The position numbers and the translations under genes were made by a program. From Sphingomonas paucimobilis NBRC 13935 (GTDB lineage: Bacteria; Pseudomonadota; Alphaproteobacteria; Sphingomonadales; Sphingomonadaceae), in NCBI RefSeq assembly GCF_000739895.2, contig NZ_BBJS01000017.1:62001-126000 (forward strand): DNA of 64,000 bases, read 5' to 3'. The first letter of the stretch is position 1. Every line of letters begins with the position of its first letter. Positions 46,269-58,498 of this stretch are shown here, in pieces. The notes under the pieces are model-generated. The model saw only the letters and a program-made list of their open reading frames with translations. It had not been told where the DNA came from and ran no database searches.

Positions 46269-46949
46269 TCAGGCCGCCGCGCCGCCCGCCGACGGATCGT
46301 CCAGGCTGTAGCCCAGACCCCGGATGGTGGTGATCACATCCTGGCCCAGCTTCTTGCGGATGCGCGTCACGAACACTTCGATAGTGTTGGAATCGCGGTC
46401 GAAATCCTGGTCGTAGATATGCTCGATCAGCTCGGTGCGGCTGACCACCTTGCCCTTGTGATGGAGCAGATAGCTAAGCAGCTTATATTCCTGCGCAGTC
46501 AGCTTCACCGGCTCGCCGGCACGCGTGACCTTGCCCGAGCGGGTGTCGAGGCGAACATCGCCTGCCGTCAGTTCGGACGAGGCATTGCCGCTGGCACGCC
46601 GGATCAGCGCGCGGAGGCGGGCGATCAGTTCCTCGGTCTGGAACGGCTTGGCGACATAATCATCGGCGCCCGCGTCCAGTCCGGCGACCTTGTCCGACCA
46701 GCTATCGCGCGCGGTCAGGACGAGGACCGGCGTGGTCTTGCCCTCCTTGCGCCAGCGGTCGAGCACGGTGAGCCCGTCAATCTCGGGCAGGCCCAGGTCG
46801 AGGACGATCGCGTCATAGCTTTCGGTGGAGCCCAGAAAATGCCCCTCCTCGCCATCGGTGGCGAGGTCGATGGCATAGCCCGCGCCTTCCAATGTGGCCT
46901 TCAACTGCTGGCCGAGATTGGGCTCGTCCTCGACGATCAGAACGCGCAT
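46269..46949 (-). CDS. OmpR/PhoB-family response regulator
   Basis: A 226-residue transcription factor with a receiver domain (phospho-acceptor Asp51 in IVLDLGLPEIDG; Asp8/Glu7 in IVEDEP; Lys in YVAKPF). A winged-helix DNA-binding domain (about 130-220: KLTAQEYKLLSYLL, NTIEVFVTRIRKKLG, TIRGLGYSL) follows. It is the partner of the downstream kinase. Confidence 0.95.
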   Translation of the reverse strand: MRVLIVEDEPNLGQQLKATLEGAGYAIDLATDGEEGHFLGSTESYDAIVLDLGLPEIDGLTVLDRWRKEGKTTPVLVLTARDSWSDKVAGLDAGADDYVAKPFQTEELIARLRALIRRASGNASSELTAGDVRLDTRSGKVTRAGEPVKLTAQEYKLLSYLLHHKGKVVSRTELIEHIYDQDFDRDSNTIEVFVTRIRKKLGQDVITTIRGLGYSLDDPSAGGAAA

Positions 46950-46995
46950 CGCAAAACTCCCTGTGATTCCATGAGGCTGCCGGACAGGCCGGGCA

Positions 46996-47301
46996 TCACC
47001 CGTCGGTCCGGCCGATGACCTTGCCGGTGCGGCCGTCCACCTCCACCCAGATGACCGTGCCATTGCGCAGGAACTTCAGCGTGTAAATGGCCTCGGCCGC
47101 ATCATAGTCGAAGCCGATATATTGCGAATCGCGCATGGTCGGCACCACCCGCGCCTCGATCTCGCGCAGCGACAGATTGCCTTCCTTGCGTGCCTGGAAC
47201 GCGCGCATCTGGTCGCCACGGCGTTGATCGAGCGGCGCTTCGATCATCGGCGGCGAGCCCATCGGTGCGGCGAGCAGAGCCAAAAGGACGGTCATCGACA
47301 T
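46996..47301 (-). CDS. Small secreted PepSY-domain protein
   Basis: A 101-residue protein with a short signal (MSMTVLLALLAAPMGSP) and one PepSY-like domain: LSLREIEARVVPTMRDSQYI..IYTLKFLRNGTVIWVEVDGRTGKVIG. It precedes the response regulator and kinase by 46 bases on the same strand. A PepSY protein in front of a PhoPQ-like pair suggests a periplasmic modulator or a regulon member. Confidence 0.85.
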   Translation of the reverse strand: MSMTVLLALLAAPMGSPPMIEAPLDQRRGDQMRAFQARKEGNLSLREIEARVVPTMRDSQYIGFDYDAAEAIYTLKFLRNGTVIWVEVDGRTGKVIGRTDG

Positions 47302-47414
47302 GAGGGTGACATAGGGGACAACCGTTGAACAGCCTCTGAATGGATCATGCAGCCGCGCGACAGCGCGCGAGGCGCTTGCCGGGTTCCCCGCGCGCCCCTA
47401 ACTGCAATGCCATC

Positions 47415-49202
<1,788 letters not shown>

Positions 49203-49209
49203 GCCCCCC

Positions 49210-49229
49210 GGCGCGCCAGCGCCTTATTT
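49210..49229 (+). terminator. Possible short terminator after ABC-F gene
   Basis: GGCGC (49210-49214) pairs with GCGCC (49219-49223), followed by TTATTT. The stem is short. The T tract overlaps the stop codon of the convergent TadG-like gene. Confidence 0.35.
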
Positions 49230-50555
49230 GGTAATGCGGGTGGTTGCCACGGCGTTCTGAAACAGGGTGTTCAGAGCGGCAGAAATATCGCCATCGGTCG
49301 TCACCTTGGTATATAGCCCTGGCGAAGCGCAACTTTGCAGCGCGGGCTCAACTTGATAAAGATAAGGCTCCACGGATCTTTCGAGATTGGTTGTTCCTTT
49401 CACGGCGTCACGCAAATATTCCGTATAAAGAACAGCAATACGAATTCCGCGATGCTTAATCATATCGCATTTGGCGGTATCAAAAGCGACTTCGGGGCGG
49501 GCGCCTTTGGGACTTTTTTCGTTACGCATCCCGTCGGTGACCATGAACACCACAGCTTGCGGATCCTGACCGTTTACCCCTGAGCCTGGTTGGGGGATCA
49601 TCGCGTTGATTTGATCCATGGCGTCACTGGATCCAGTGTCCCTGTCATTCCAGCCGACTTCGCTCGATTTGCAGGCCGAAGTAGGGCAGCCAATGCTGGC
49701 ATAATATGGCGGCTTCAGATTGGCGGCCTTATGACCGGCGGCGGTCAGGTCATTGGTCAGGGGTTGGCGCACGGAAAACCCCCTCGCGCCCCGAAAGGTT
49801 GTGATCGCGATACGATAGTCCGATCCATTTTTGCTCGCCATGCTGCGGGCGGTTGCCGTCAACTGATTAACGGCATCTCCCTCCGCATCGATGCGCAGCG
49901 GCAGACCATAGGACAAGGCGACGCCGTAGAGATCGGTCTGCTTCCCGTGAGCATCATAGCCTCTGAATCTCTTCTCGCCGGTATGACAGGCGAATACACA
50001 TCGTGAAGTATTGCTTTGCGCGACCTTGTTGAGCCCGCTCGACGTCGTTGGCAGTGCCATTGAAGCCGAGACATCGAGCAGCATGTAAAAATCAATATCG
50101 GGTGCGATCGCGTTGGCCGTTTCCGATTTTCCAGAAATCGTCAGCGTCGACATGCCCAGAATGCGGGCAAAAACATTTTCTGAGGTCGCGCGATAATTGA
50201 CTACTGCGGTACGACGGCCGTTGCCGTCTGTCGGAGCCTGTACCGTAACATTCGACAGCGTTATGCCGTCCGATTTTACCAAAGCCGCCGATTGCAAGGA
50301 GAAGAACGACCGGGCGAAATACGCGGCCGTGGCATCGTCCGCCCTCATTGCGTTCTTGCTGACGGCCAGAAGGGCGGCGGCATCGGCGATGGCATTCAGC
50401 TTGCTCTGCGCCTTCGCCGCTCGGGCGTAGTCGACGCCCATGCCGATCGAACATGTCAAGACCGGCAGGGCCAAAGCGAACATCATCATGACGTTCCCAC
50501 GACGCTGGCGCAGCACGTTCGACCACGAATGGATAAGGGCTGGCGTCATCGTCAC
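49224..50555 (-). CDS. TadG-like Flp-pilus-associated protein with VWA domain
   Basis: A 443-residue protein. The N-terminal part is the TadG_N pattern: GNVMMMFALALPVLTCSIGMGVDYARA (about 20-46, membrane anchor), then KLNAIADAAALLA. A periplasmic VWA-type domain has a MIDAS-like DVSAS at 161-165, and several cysteine pairs may form disulfides. It is coupled to the preceding TadE-like gene (ATGA). In Tad systems such proteins assist pilus assembly, but no Tad motor, secretin or flp pilin gene lies in this window. Confidence 0.85.
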   Translation of the reverse strand: MTMTPALIHSWSNVLRQRRGNVMMMFALALPVLTCSIGMGVDYARAAKAQSKLNAIADAAALLAVSKNAMRADDATAAYFARSFFSLQSAALVKSDGITLSNVTVQAPTDGNGRRTAVVNYRATSENVFARILGMSTLTISGKSETANAIAPDIDFYMLLDVSASMALPTTSSGLNKVAQSNTSRCVFACHTGEKRFRGYDAHGKQTDLYGVALSYGLPLRIDAEGDAVNQLTATARSMASKNGSDYRIAITTFRGARGFSVRQPLTNDLTAAGHKAANLKPPYYASIGCPTSACKSSEVGWNDRDTGSSDAMDQINAMIPQPGSGVNGQDPQAVVFMVTDGMRNEKSPKGARPEVAFDTAKCDMIKHRGIRIAVLYTEYLRDAVKGTTNLERSVEPYLYQVEPALQSCASPGLYTKVTTDGDISAALNTLFQNAVATTRITK

Positions 50556-51100
50556 AGACAGTCCGGGCAGTCGATTTGATCGGTGTTGCGCGGAATCATG
50601 TAGAGTGAGTCCTTCAGGTTCAGTGGCCCGATCGCGCCGAAAGAAATCGGCGGGGTGTAGGAATAGGTGACCTCGGCGAACAGGAAATAGATGCCGTCCA
50701 TCCGCATCTCGGGCGGAATCACGATCGCGGTGCCGCGCTTATACGCCGCGACATTCAAGCCCCGGCTCCACACCACGCTTGTCCGGCCGTTGGAGGTTGC
50801 GACCTCCGTAACGCGGACCGTTGCCTCGCTCGCGGCATAAGGTAACAACACCTGCGTGGCGACCTTGAGGCTATCATCGACCTCTTTTGCGGAGATTTTG
50901 CCACTCGTGTTCTGTGTGATCAGATCCCCCGCCGCGCGCGTAGCGATGGTCACCTTGCGGTTGCAGGCGATACCGTCCTGAAGCTGAGCCCCGCCTAAAT
51001 ACAGGACCAGCATCACCGGCAGGATCAGCGCAAATTCGACCATCGCGACCCCGCGCCTGTCACGCAGAGCCGCAACGAAGCGCGGCACGGAAGGAATCAC
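50552..51100 (-). CDS. TadE/TadF-like pseudopilin
   Basis: A 182-residue protein with the TadE signature near the N-terminus: RDRRGVAMVEFALILPVMLVL (glycine then hydrophobic helix with Glu at +5), then a periplasmic domain. The GTG start at 51100 overlaps the stop of the first TadE gene by 4 bases (GTGA). The C-terminus has CPDC. It is probably a minor pseudopilin processed by a prepilin peptidase encoded elsewhere. Confidence 0.85.
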   Translation of the reverse strand: MIPSVPRFVAALRDRRGVAMVEFALILPVMLVLYLGGAQLQDGIACNRKVTIATRAAGDLITQNTSGKISAKEVDDSLKVATQVLLPYAASEATVRVTEVATSNGRTSVVWSRGLNVAAYKRGTAIVIPPEMRMDGIYFLFAEVTYSYTPPISFGAIGPLNLKDSLYMIPRNTDQIDCPDCL

Positions 51101-51678
51101 GTATAGACCTCCGATTTGGCGACCGACGTCGCCATCAGGACGGTCTGTCCGGTGCTTCCCGCCTTCGTGCCGGCGGTCGGCGCGACCCGCATCGGCCACA
51201 AATAGATGAAGCGGATCATCACCATTGAGCCTTGCGTGCCGAGGTCATAGGAAAAGGCGTTGCTCGGCTTCCCATTGCCGTCAAACGTCAATGGCATCGC
51301 ATTGCTGCCCAGCCCGGCACCGGTTGCGGCGCTCTTTACGTCGACATAAAGCCGCGAGCACGACATGAACGAAGGCAGCGCAGCACATCCGTTTATGCGA
51401 AACCGCTCGGCCAGTTGCGCCGAGGTCATGCCGGTGCTGCTACCCTTAACATCGCTGGCCTGAGCCTGTCCGGTGACGACGCCACGCGCCGCAACCTGCA
51501 CCGCACTTTCCAGCGCTTCCTGCGCAAGATAGGCCAGGCTCGTCTGGATAATCGCGATGAGCAATAAGAGAAAAGGCGTCGCGACCAAGGCGAACTCGAC
51601 GATCGTCGCGCCGCGCCGATCGCTCAGGATCGGTCGCCGGCCGCAGGCGCGGCGAATCGGGATGGAAAAGAGAACCAT
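51097..51678 (-). CDS. TadE-like pseudopilin
   Basis: A 193-residue protein, first of three coupled genes. TadE signature: SDRRGATIVEFALVATPFLLLLIAIIQTSL, with the Glu five residues after Gly. A periplasmic domain follows with two cysteines (NGCAALPSFMSC). Promoter sequences would lie in 51679-51784, shared with the convergent dienelactone hydrolase end. Confidence 0.87.
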   Translation of the reverse strand: MVLFSIPIRRACGRRPILSDRRGATIVEFALVATPFLLLLIAIIQTSLAYLAQEALESAVQVAARGVVTGQAQASDVKGSSTGMTSAQLAERFRINGCAALPSFMSCSRLYVDVKSAATGAGLGSNAMPLTFDGNGKPSNAFSYDLGTQGSMVMIRFIYLWPMRVAPTAGTKAGSTGQTVLMATSVAKSEVYT

Positions 51679-51784
51679 GGACGGGAGCGATCCTTATTCC
51701 TGTCCATATTGGTCAGAATCCGTTAAACTTCTGCAAACACGCCTGCCGAACCGACACAGACAGCATGCCCAGCGACCGCCCCGA

Positions 51785-52528
51785 TCACCGCAGCGCGTGC
51801 CGGTAGAGCGCCAGCGTCCAGTCCATGGCCTGCAGAAACAACGCGGGGTCATAGCGCGGCCCCTCGTCGCGCAGAAAGGCGTGCTGGCCGTTCACCTCAT
51901 GCCATTCATAACGGGCCTCTACCGCTTCCAGCCTGGCGCGGATCGCCTCGCGCCCCGCATAGGGCACATGCGGGTCCTGCCGCCCCCAGACGAACAGCGT
52001 TTCCGCCTTAAGCTCGTCCATACGCGCCAGGCTGTCGTCGCTGCGCCCCTCGCCCAGCGTGCCCGAATGGATATCGGTGGCGTAGAAGCATGCCGCCGCC
52101 GACACGCGCGGGTCGAGCGCGGCGCGATAGGCCAGATGCCCGCCCAGGCACACGCCGAACGTACCCAGCCGCCCGTTGCACGCCGGATGCGCAGCCAAGG
52201 CCGTCAGCCCCGCCCCGGCATCGGCGTCATAGGCCGCCACGGACTTGGTGAATTTCAGGTCGTTGCCGCGATCGGTGCCGGGCTTGTCATAGGCGAGCAC
52301 CGTGCCGGCGGGTTCATATTCGTGATAGACCTCGGGCACCGCGACGACATACCCCTGCCCCGCCAGCATCGCCGCCAATCGGCGGATGGGCGCGGTCACC
52401 TGATAGATTTCCGAGAACAGCATCACGCCGGGAAAGCGCCCCTCGATGGCGGGGCGGAACAGATGCATCCGCATCGCGCCGCTGCCCGGCACCTCGACAT
52501 CCTGATATTCGTCGCTGCGTAGGATCAT
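51785..52528 (-). CDS. Dienelactone hydrolase family protein
   Basis: A 247-residue alpha/beta hydrolase. The catalytic cysteine is Cys127 (FGVCLGGHLAY), the aspartate is in WGRQDPHVP and the histidine in NGQHAFLRD, a full dienelactone-hydrolase triad. Such enzymes hydrolyse dienelactones in chloroaromatic degradation, or other esters/lactones; context gives no substrate. Two in-frame ATGs lie six bases apart (52534 and 52528); the second has better spacing to AGAAAG. It is divergent from the DUF2238 gene (100 bases). Confidence 0.88.
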   Translation of the reverse strand: MILRSDEYQDVEVPGSGAMRMHLFRPAIEGRFPGVMLFSEIYQVTAPIRRLAAMLAGQGYVVAVPEVYHEYEPAGTVLAYDKPGTDRGNDLKFTKSVAAYDADAGAGLTALAAHPACNGRLGTFGVCLGGHLAYRAALDPRVSAAACFYATDIHSGTLGEGRSDDSLARMDELKAETLFVWGRQDPHVPYAGREAIRARLEAVEARYEWHEVNGQHAFLRDEGPRYDPALFLQAMDWTLALYRHALR

Positions 52529-52628
52529 GACCATGGCTTTCTGTTCGGTATCCCAAAGCCCCTGACATCCCCGGCCCGCGCGCACAACGGATTGCCGGCG
52601 CGGGGTGAGCGGTTATCCTGCCGGCATC

Positions 52629-53267
52629 ATGACGGACGCAATAGGCGCGAACCGGCGGCTCTGGCTGCTGACGCTGATCTGGGGAGCGGCGCTGGTCGCC
52701 TCGGGCTGGCAGCCCTTCGACCGGGTGACCTGGTGGATGGAGGTGGCGCCGGTGCTGATCGCACTGCCCATCCTGTGGAGTCTACGGCGGCGCTTCGTCC
52801 TCACCGATCTGGCGCTGGGGCTGATCGGTCTGCACGGCCTGATCCTGATGCTCGGCGGTGCCTATAGCTATGCGCGCGTGCCGGTCGGTTTCCAGGTACA
52901 GGACTGGCTGCATCTGGCGCGCAATCCCTATGATCGGCTGGGCCATTTCGCGCAGGGTTTCGTGCCCGCCATCGTCCTTCGCGAATGGCTGATCCGACAG
53001 GTCGGATTACATCGCGGCGTGCTGGTCACCCTGGTGCTCGCCTGCTGTCTGGCGATCAGCGCCGCCTATGAACCGATCGAGTTCGTCGCCGCCATGGCGC
53101 TCGGCCAAGGCGCGGACGAGTTTCTGGGGACGCAGGGCGATCCGTGGGACACGCAATGGGGCATGCTGACCTGCCTGATCGGTGCCGTTGTTGCCGTCGC
53201 GACCTTGTCGCGGCTCCATGACCGGCAGATCGCACGCATCGGCGGCCCGCTTGAGGGAACGGGATAA
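52629..53267 (+). CDS. DUF2238 (YjdF-like) integral membrane protein
   Basis: A 212-residue membrane protein with about six hydrophobic segments. The DUF2238 hallmark is RNPYDRLGHFAQGFVPAI and the later EPIEFVAAMALGQGADEFLGTQGDPWDTQWGM block. Function is unknown; the family includes E. coli YjdF. Confidence 0.88.
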   Translation: MTDAIGANRRLWLLTLIWGAALVASGWQPFDRVTWWMEVAPVLIALPILWSLRRRFVLTDLALGLIGLHGLILMLGGAYSYARVPVGFQVQDWLHLARNPYDRLGHFAQGFVPAIVLREWLIRQVGLHRGVLVTLVLACCLAISAAYEPIEFVAAMALGQGADEFLGTQGDPWDTQWGMLTCLIGAVVAVATLSRLHDRQIARIGGPLEGTG

Positions 53268-53325
53268 AATGCCGTGCCGCCGCAAGGCTATGGCGCCGCG
53301 CCATGGCCGCCGATAGGCTGGCCGC

Positions 53326-54549
<1,224 letters not shown>

Positions 54550-54555
54550 TCCCTT

Positions 54556-54634
54556 GGCCTTCGACTTCGCTCAGGCTGAACGGAGATTGGGATCCATTCC
54601 CCCGCTCCGTTCACGCTGAGCGAAGTCAAAGCGC
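54556..54634. repeat. REP-like inverted repeat, family A copy 3
   Basis: The left arm GGCCTTCGACTTCGCTCAGG, continuing CTGAACGG (54556-54583), pairs with CCGTTCACGCTGAGCGAAGT, continuing CAAAGC (54607-54632), with a few mismatches. It lies between convergent stops of the threonine synthase and SLC13 genes. Confidence 0.85.
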
Positions 54635-54645
54635 ACGTTCCGCCC

Positions 54646-55899
54646 TCACCCGATCAACAACCGCATCCCCAACGCCGCCACCAGCGCCAAGGGCATCGCC
54701 ACCGCGCCGACCTTCAGAAAGGCGAGGAAACTGACATCCTCGCCCTCGCGCCGGATGGCCTGAAGCCACAATATCGTCGCCAGCGATCCCGTCACCGACA
54801 GGTTGGGCCCCAGATCGACGCCGATGAGCAGCGCGTCGGTGACGATCTGCGGCGGCTGCGCCTGCGCGATCGCGCTGCTGGCGATCAGCCCGGCGGGCAG
54901 GTTGTTCATGAGGTTGCTGACAAAGGCGAGCGTCGTGCCCGACACCGCCGCCGCCCGCGTCGGATCGACGAGCATGTCGCGAAGCCCGCCCGCTATCCAG
55001 GCGATCACGCCGGTCCGGTCCAGCGCCTCGACCAGCACGAACAACCCGGCGACCAGCGGCAGCACGCCCCAGGAGACATGCCGGGCCAGCGTCCATGGCG
55101 ACCGTCCGGCGAGCAGCGACACGATGACCGCCGTGGCGATCCCCGCCAGCGCGGTCGGCAGGCCCAGCTCCACGTCCAGGGCCGACACGATCAGCAGCAG
55201 GACCGCGGTCAGCACGATACCGGCGATGGCCAGCCTGCCACCGTTCGACAGCGGCGCACGCTCGACATCGCATTCGCAACTCCCCGCGATCCGCGCTCGC
55301 TGGGTAAAGCGCAGCACCGCGAAGGTCACCAGGATCGACGCCAGCGATGGGAGCGCGAACGCCGCCATCCACGCCCCCAGCGGCGGCATATGCCCGCCAT
55401 AAAGGACCAGATTGGCGGGGTTGGAGATGGGCAGCACGAAGCTGGCCGCATTGGCGATCAACGCGCAGGCGAACAGCAAGGGCAGCGGATCAGCCTTGGC
55501 CTTCTTGGCCGCGACGAACACCGCCGGGGTCAGCACGACGGCGGTCGCGTCGTTGGACATGAAGGTCGTGACGACCACCCCCGTCGCATAGACCAGCGCG
55601 AACAGTTTCGCCCGCGAGCGACCGGCCATGTTGACGGCGGTCGCCGCGATCCAGTCGAACGCGCCGTGCTCGCGCGCCGTTTCGCTCAGCAACATCATGC
55701 CGATCAGGAAGAGATAGACGTCCAGCCCCTTGGCAACCGCCTGCCCCGCCTCGGCCATCGGCATCAGGCCGAGCAGGATCAGCAGCACTGCGCCCGTCAC
55801 CGCCCAGATCCACTCGGGCCAGCGCATCGGCCGCGCGATCACGCCGGCGGTGGACAATCCCGCAATCGCCCAAGTGGCTCCATAGGCCAGCGTCACCAT
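54646..55899 (-). CDS. SLC13/ArsB-type anion permease
   Basis: A 417-residue transporter with 10-12 hydrophobic helices. Typical ion-transporter-superfamily motifs are VVTTFMSNDATAVVLTPAV and the symmetric PISNPANLVLYGGH (first half), with FVSNLMNNLPAGLIASSAI and LSVTGSLATILW in the second half. It is annotated as arsenite permease-like or SLC13 family; arsenite efflux is possible but not shown. It overlaps the metallophosphoesterase gene by 7 bases and is third in an MFS-MPE-SLC13 operon. Confidence 0.86.
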   Translation of the reverse strand: MVTLAYGATWAIAGLSTAGVIARPMRWPEWIWAVTGAVLLILLGLMPMAEAGQAVAKGLDVYLFLIGMMLLSETAREHGAFDWIAATAVNMAGRSRAKLFALVYATGVVVTTFMSNDATAVVLTPAVFVAAKKAKADPLPLLFACALIANAASFVLPISNPANLVLYGGHMPPLGAWMAAFALPSLASILVTFAVLRFTQRARIAGSCECDVERAPLSNGGRLAIAGIVLTAVLLLIVSALDVELGLPTALAGIATAVIVSLLAGRSPWTLARHVSWGVLPLVAGLFVLVEALDRTGVIAWIAGGLRDMLVDPTRAAAVSGTTLAFVSNLMNNLPAGLIASSAIAQAQPPQIVTDALLIGVDLGPNLSVTGSLATILWLQAIRREGEDVSFLAFLKVGAVAMPLALVAALGMRLLIG

Positions 55900-57011
55900 C
55901 CGCACCCATTCTTGTTGGGCCCGAGCTGGGCACCGTCGATCCCGGCGATAGGCCAGGCGCCGATCGCGTGGCAATCCTCGCCCGGCGCGACGGGCAGGCG
56001 ACGCTTGGGGATCGGGTCGGTATCGCGTACCAGACAGTCGATTCGGTCCCGCCCCTCGCCGCAACGCACCTCGATCACATGCAGGCCGGCATCGAGCGCG
56101 ATCGCTGCCTGCCACGATCCATCGCCCAGGCGCGTCATCATCACGGGCGCGCCGTCATCGGCCTGAGCGGTCGGGACCGCGTCCTCGGCCGCACCGAACA
56201 GCCGCGCAGTGACCTTCACCTCGCCCGGCCGGGGCACCTGATGCGGGTCCGTGGGCCGGGTGACAAGTCGCCGGTCGCAGGGACCAACGATCTGGACATG
56301 CGGCCAGGCTGCGTCCAGCCGGCGGAAGCGCCAGCTCGGCACACGGTCCTGCATGCACACAATCGCAAAGCCGGGCGCGCCGCCATCCTCCTCGATCTGC
56401 CCGGTCGAGCGGGTCGCGCCGTAAATGACCCGGCCATCGTTGAGCAGTTCGTTATAATGGGTGTGGCCGGTGTCGACGAAGGCGACCTCGCCCTCGATGA
56501 ACTGGCGCGCGATCCGATCGCCATCGGCCGCCAAGTCGCTGGGATAGGCGTGCATGAAGACCAGGGGCACCTCGCCCTCCGCCCTGGCGCGCGCCAATTC
56601 CTCCGCCAGCCAATTGCGGTGATGCATGGTCAGCCGGAAATCCGGCCCGCCCGCCCCCGCCGACACGATGTCGAAGAACAGACAGCGATGGCCGGCAATG
56701 ACCTCGCTTTCGGGCCGATGCGCCTCTGGAATCGCAGCCTCATAAGCGCTCAGATCGCCGGGCTCGAAATCATGGTCGCCCGGAATGATCCGCCAAGGGC
56801 GGCTCAGCGGCGCCAGTGCATCCAACATCCGCGCATATTGGTCGGGGGTGCCGTGATTGGCGTTGTCGCCGGGGAAGAAGACGAAGTCCGCCGCCGCGCC
56901 GATCCTGGCATTCACCTGCGCGACGATCTCACATAGCCGGTCGAGGCTCTGCCAGCCGTCATCCTCGTCCAGATGCAGGTCGCCGATATGGACCCAGCAA
57001 AGGCCGCTCAT
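55893..57011 (-). CDS. Metallophosphoesterase (calcineurin-like)
   Basis: A 372-residue protein. Metal-binding motifs of class III phosphodiesterases are complete: HIGDLHLDEDDGW, FFPGDNANHG, IPGDHDFEPG, FMHAYPSD and GHTHYNELL. A C-terminal beta-rich region of about 120 residues after the catalytic core is unassigned. No signal peptide. The substrate could be a phosphodiester (cyclic nucleotide or glycerophosphodiester). It is coupled on both sides: its start overlaps the MFS stop by 4 bases and its stop overlaps the SLC13 start. Confidence 0.88.
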   Translation of the reverse strand: MSGLCWVHIGDLHLDEDDGWQSLDRLCEIVAQVNARIGAAADFVFFPGDNANHGTPDQYARMLDALAPLSRPWRIIPGDHDFEPGDLSAYEAAIPEAHRPESEVIAGHRCLFFDIVSAGAGGPDFRLTMHHRNWLAEELARARAEGEVPLVFMHAYPSDLAADGDRIARQFIEGEVAFVDTGHTHYNELLNDGRVIYGATRSTGQIEEDGGAPGFAIVCMQDRVPSWRFRRLDAAWPHVQIVGPCDRRLVTRPTDPHQVPRPGEVKVTARLFGAAEDAVPTAQADDGAPVMMTRLGDGSWQAAIALDAGLHVIEVRCGEGRDRIDCLVRDTDPIPKRRLPVAPGEDCHAIGAWPIAGIDGAQLGPNKNGCGW

Positions 57012-58294
57012 GCCTGGGCCTCCTTGGGCTCGGTCCCGCCGGCACAGGCAGGGCGCAGCGTGCCCGCAAAGCCGATCCACAGCGCCAGGCTTGCCACCGC
57101 AAAGCCGCCCAGCGTATAGAAGGCGACCTGGTAGCCCAGTTCCTGCGCCAGCCATCCGCCGATCGCGGGCGACAGCGAAGCGCCGACGCCCTGGATCGTC
57201 ATCACCGCGCCCTGCCCGACATTCACCCGGCCGGTGCCGTTCAACAGACAGGCGACCAGCCCCGGCACCGCGACGCTCTGCAAACCCGCACCGATGCCGT
57301 CGAGTGCCTGGACCGGCCACACGCCCCAATGTTCGATGAAAGTACCCGCCAGGAACCCGCGCAGGGGCAGCGCCGCGAAGGAGATCAGCAGGACCAGCCA
57401 GTAACCGCGCCCGGCGGCGACCTTCATCGCGACCAGGCTGGCGATGATCATCACCGCCTGCGCGACGACGACGGTGGTGGCGGTGAACATCGCCGCATCG
57501 CCCTTGCCCGCGCCGACCACCGCCAGACCGTAAAGCGGCAGCATCGCGCCATTGCCCAGATGGAAACAGGCCAGCGCCGCCGCCAGGATCAGCATCGGCT
57601 TGTTGGACAGGAGTGCGCGGAAGCCCTCCGCCTGACCGCCGCCTTGATCCTCGGCACCGTCCTTGTCCTCCAGCCCGCGCGCGGCCTGGTGATCGATGGC
57701 GCGTTCCGGGATCGACAGGACCGAGATGATCGCCAGCACGCCGAACGCCGCCGCCAGAAAGAAGATCGCCGGCATGCCGAACTTCCAGCCGAGATAGCCC
57801 GACAGGCCGGCGCCCACCATGTTGCCGGCATGGTTCCACGCCTGGTTGCGCCCGTTCTGCGCGTTGAACCCCTTTTGCCGGACGACGCCCAGCGTCATGC
57901 CGGTCACCGCCGGTCCGATCGCCGCGCCCGCAATGGCGGTCGCCACCTGGCTGATGCCGACGACGATCCCGGCCTGCGACCAGAGGATCAGGAAGGAAGC
58001 GAGCACCGTACAGATGCCGGTGATGACCACCACCCAGCGCTTCTTGTCGGTATGGTCGATGAACGCGCCGGCAGGCACCGTCATCACCATTCCCGCCACA
58101 CCGCCCAGCGTCATGACCGAGCCGATCGGCCCGGTCTGCCACCCGCGCTGTTGCAGGAAGACGCCCAGGAACGGCCCGATCCCCGCCTGCATATCGGCCA
58201 TGCAGAAATTAAGGGCCTGAAGCCACCGTGTCGCCCGACGGCGATCAGCGTCCTGCCCCTTTCCCGGGGCTGTCGAAACTGCTGTGGTCGCCAT
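57008..58294 (-). CDS. MFS transporter
   Basis: A 428-residue protein with about 12 transmembrane helices and a charged central loop (about 200-225, Glu/Asp/Gln/Gly-rich). It starts QALNFCMADMQAGIGPFLGV, with motif A-like FIDHTDKKRW between helices 2 and 3. No specific family for substrate was recognised. It is the first gene of the operon with the metallophosphoesterase and SLC13 permease. The 204-base space to the TonB receptor stop holds its promoter. Confidence 0.9.
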   Translation of the reverse strand: MATTAVSTAPGKGQDADRRRATRWLQALNFCMADMQAGIGPFLGVFLQQRGWQTGPIGSVMTLGGVAGMVMTVPAGAFIDHTDKKRWVVVITGICTVLASFLILWSQAGIVVGISQVATAIAGAAIGPAVTGMTLGVVRQKGFNAQNGRNQAWNHAGNMVGAGLSGYLGWKFGMPAIFFLAAAFGVLAIISVLSIPERAIDHQAARGLEDKDGAEDQGGGQAEGFRALLSNKPMLILAAALACFHLGNGAMLPLYGLAVVGAGKGDAAMFTATTVVVAQAVMIIASLVAMKVAAGRGYWLVLLISFAALPLRGFLAGTFIEHWGVWPVQALDGIGAGLQSVAVPGLVACLLNGTGRVNVGQGAVMTIQGVGASLSPAIGGWLAQELGYQVAFYTLGGFAVASLALWIGFAGTLRPACAGGTEPKEAQA

Positions 58295-58498
58295 GCACCG
58301 TCTCCAGATGATGCGCGGCCCAACCCAGCAACAGTTTGAAATATCCCAGGTTAAACGGGCGCCGACCCGGTTTTCGCGCGCCCTTCTACCGCAAGCGCTG
58401 CATTCGATTGAAAAGACAGGGTTTTTACGAAGGTGAAATCGCCGTCATCTTGGTGGCGACATACGGGCGGCGGTGTGAAGACCTCCGCCCAGCAACCA

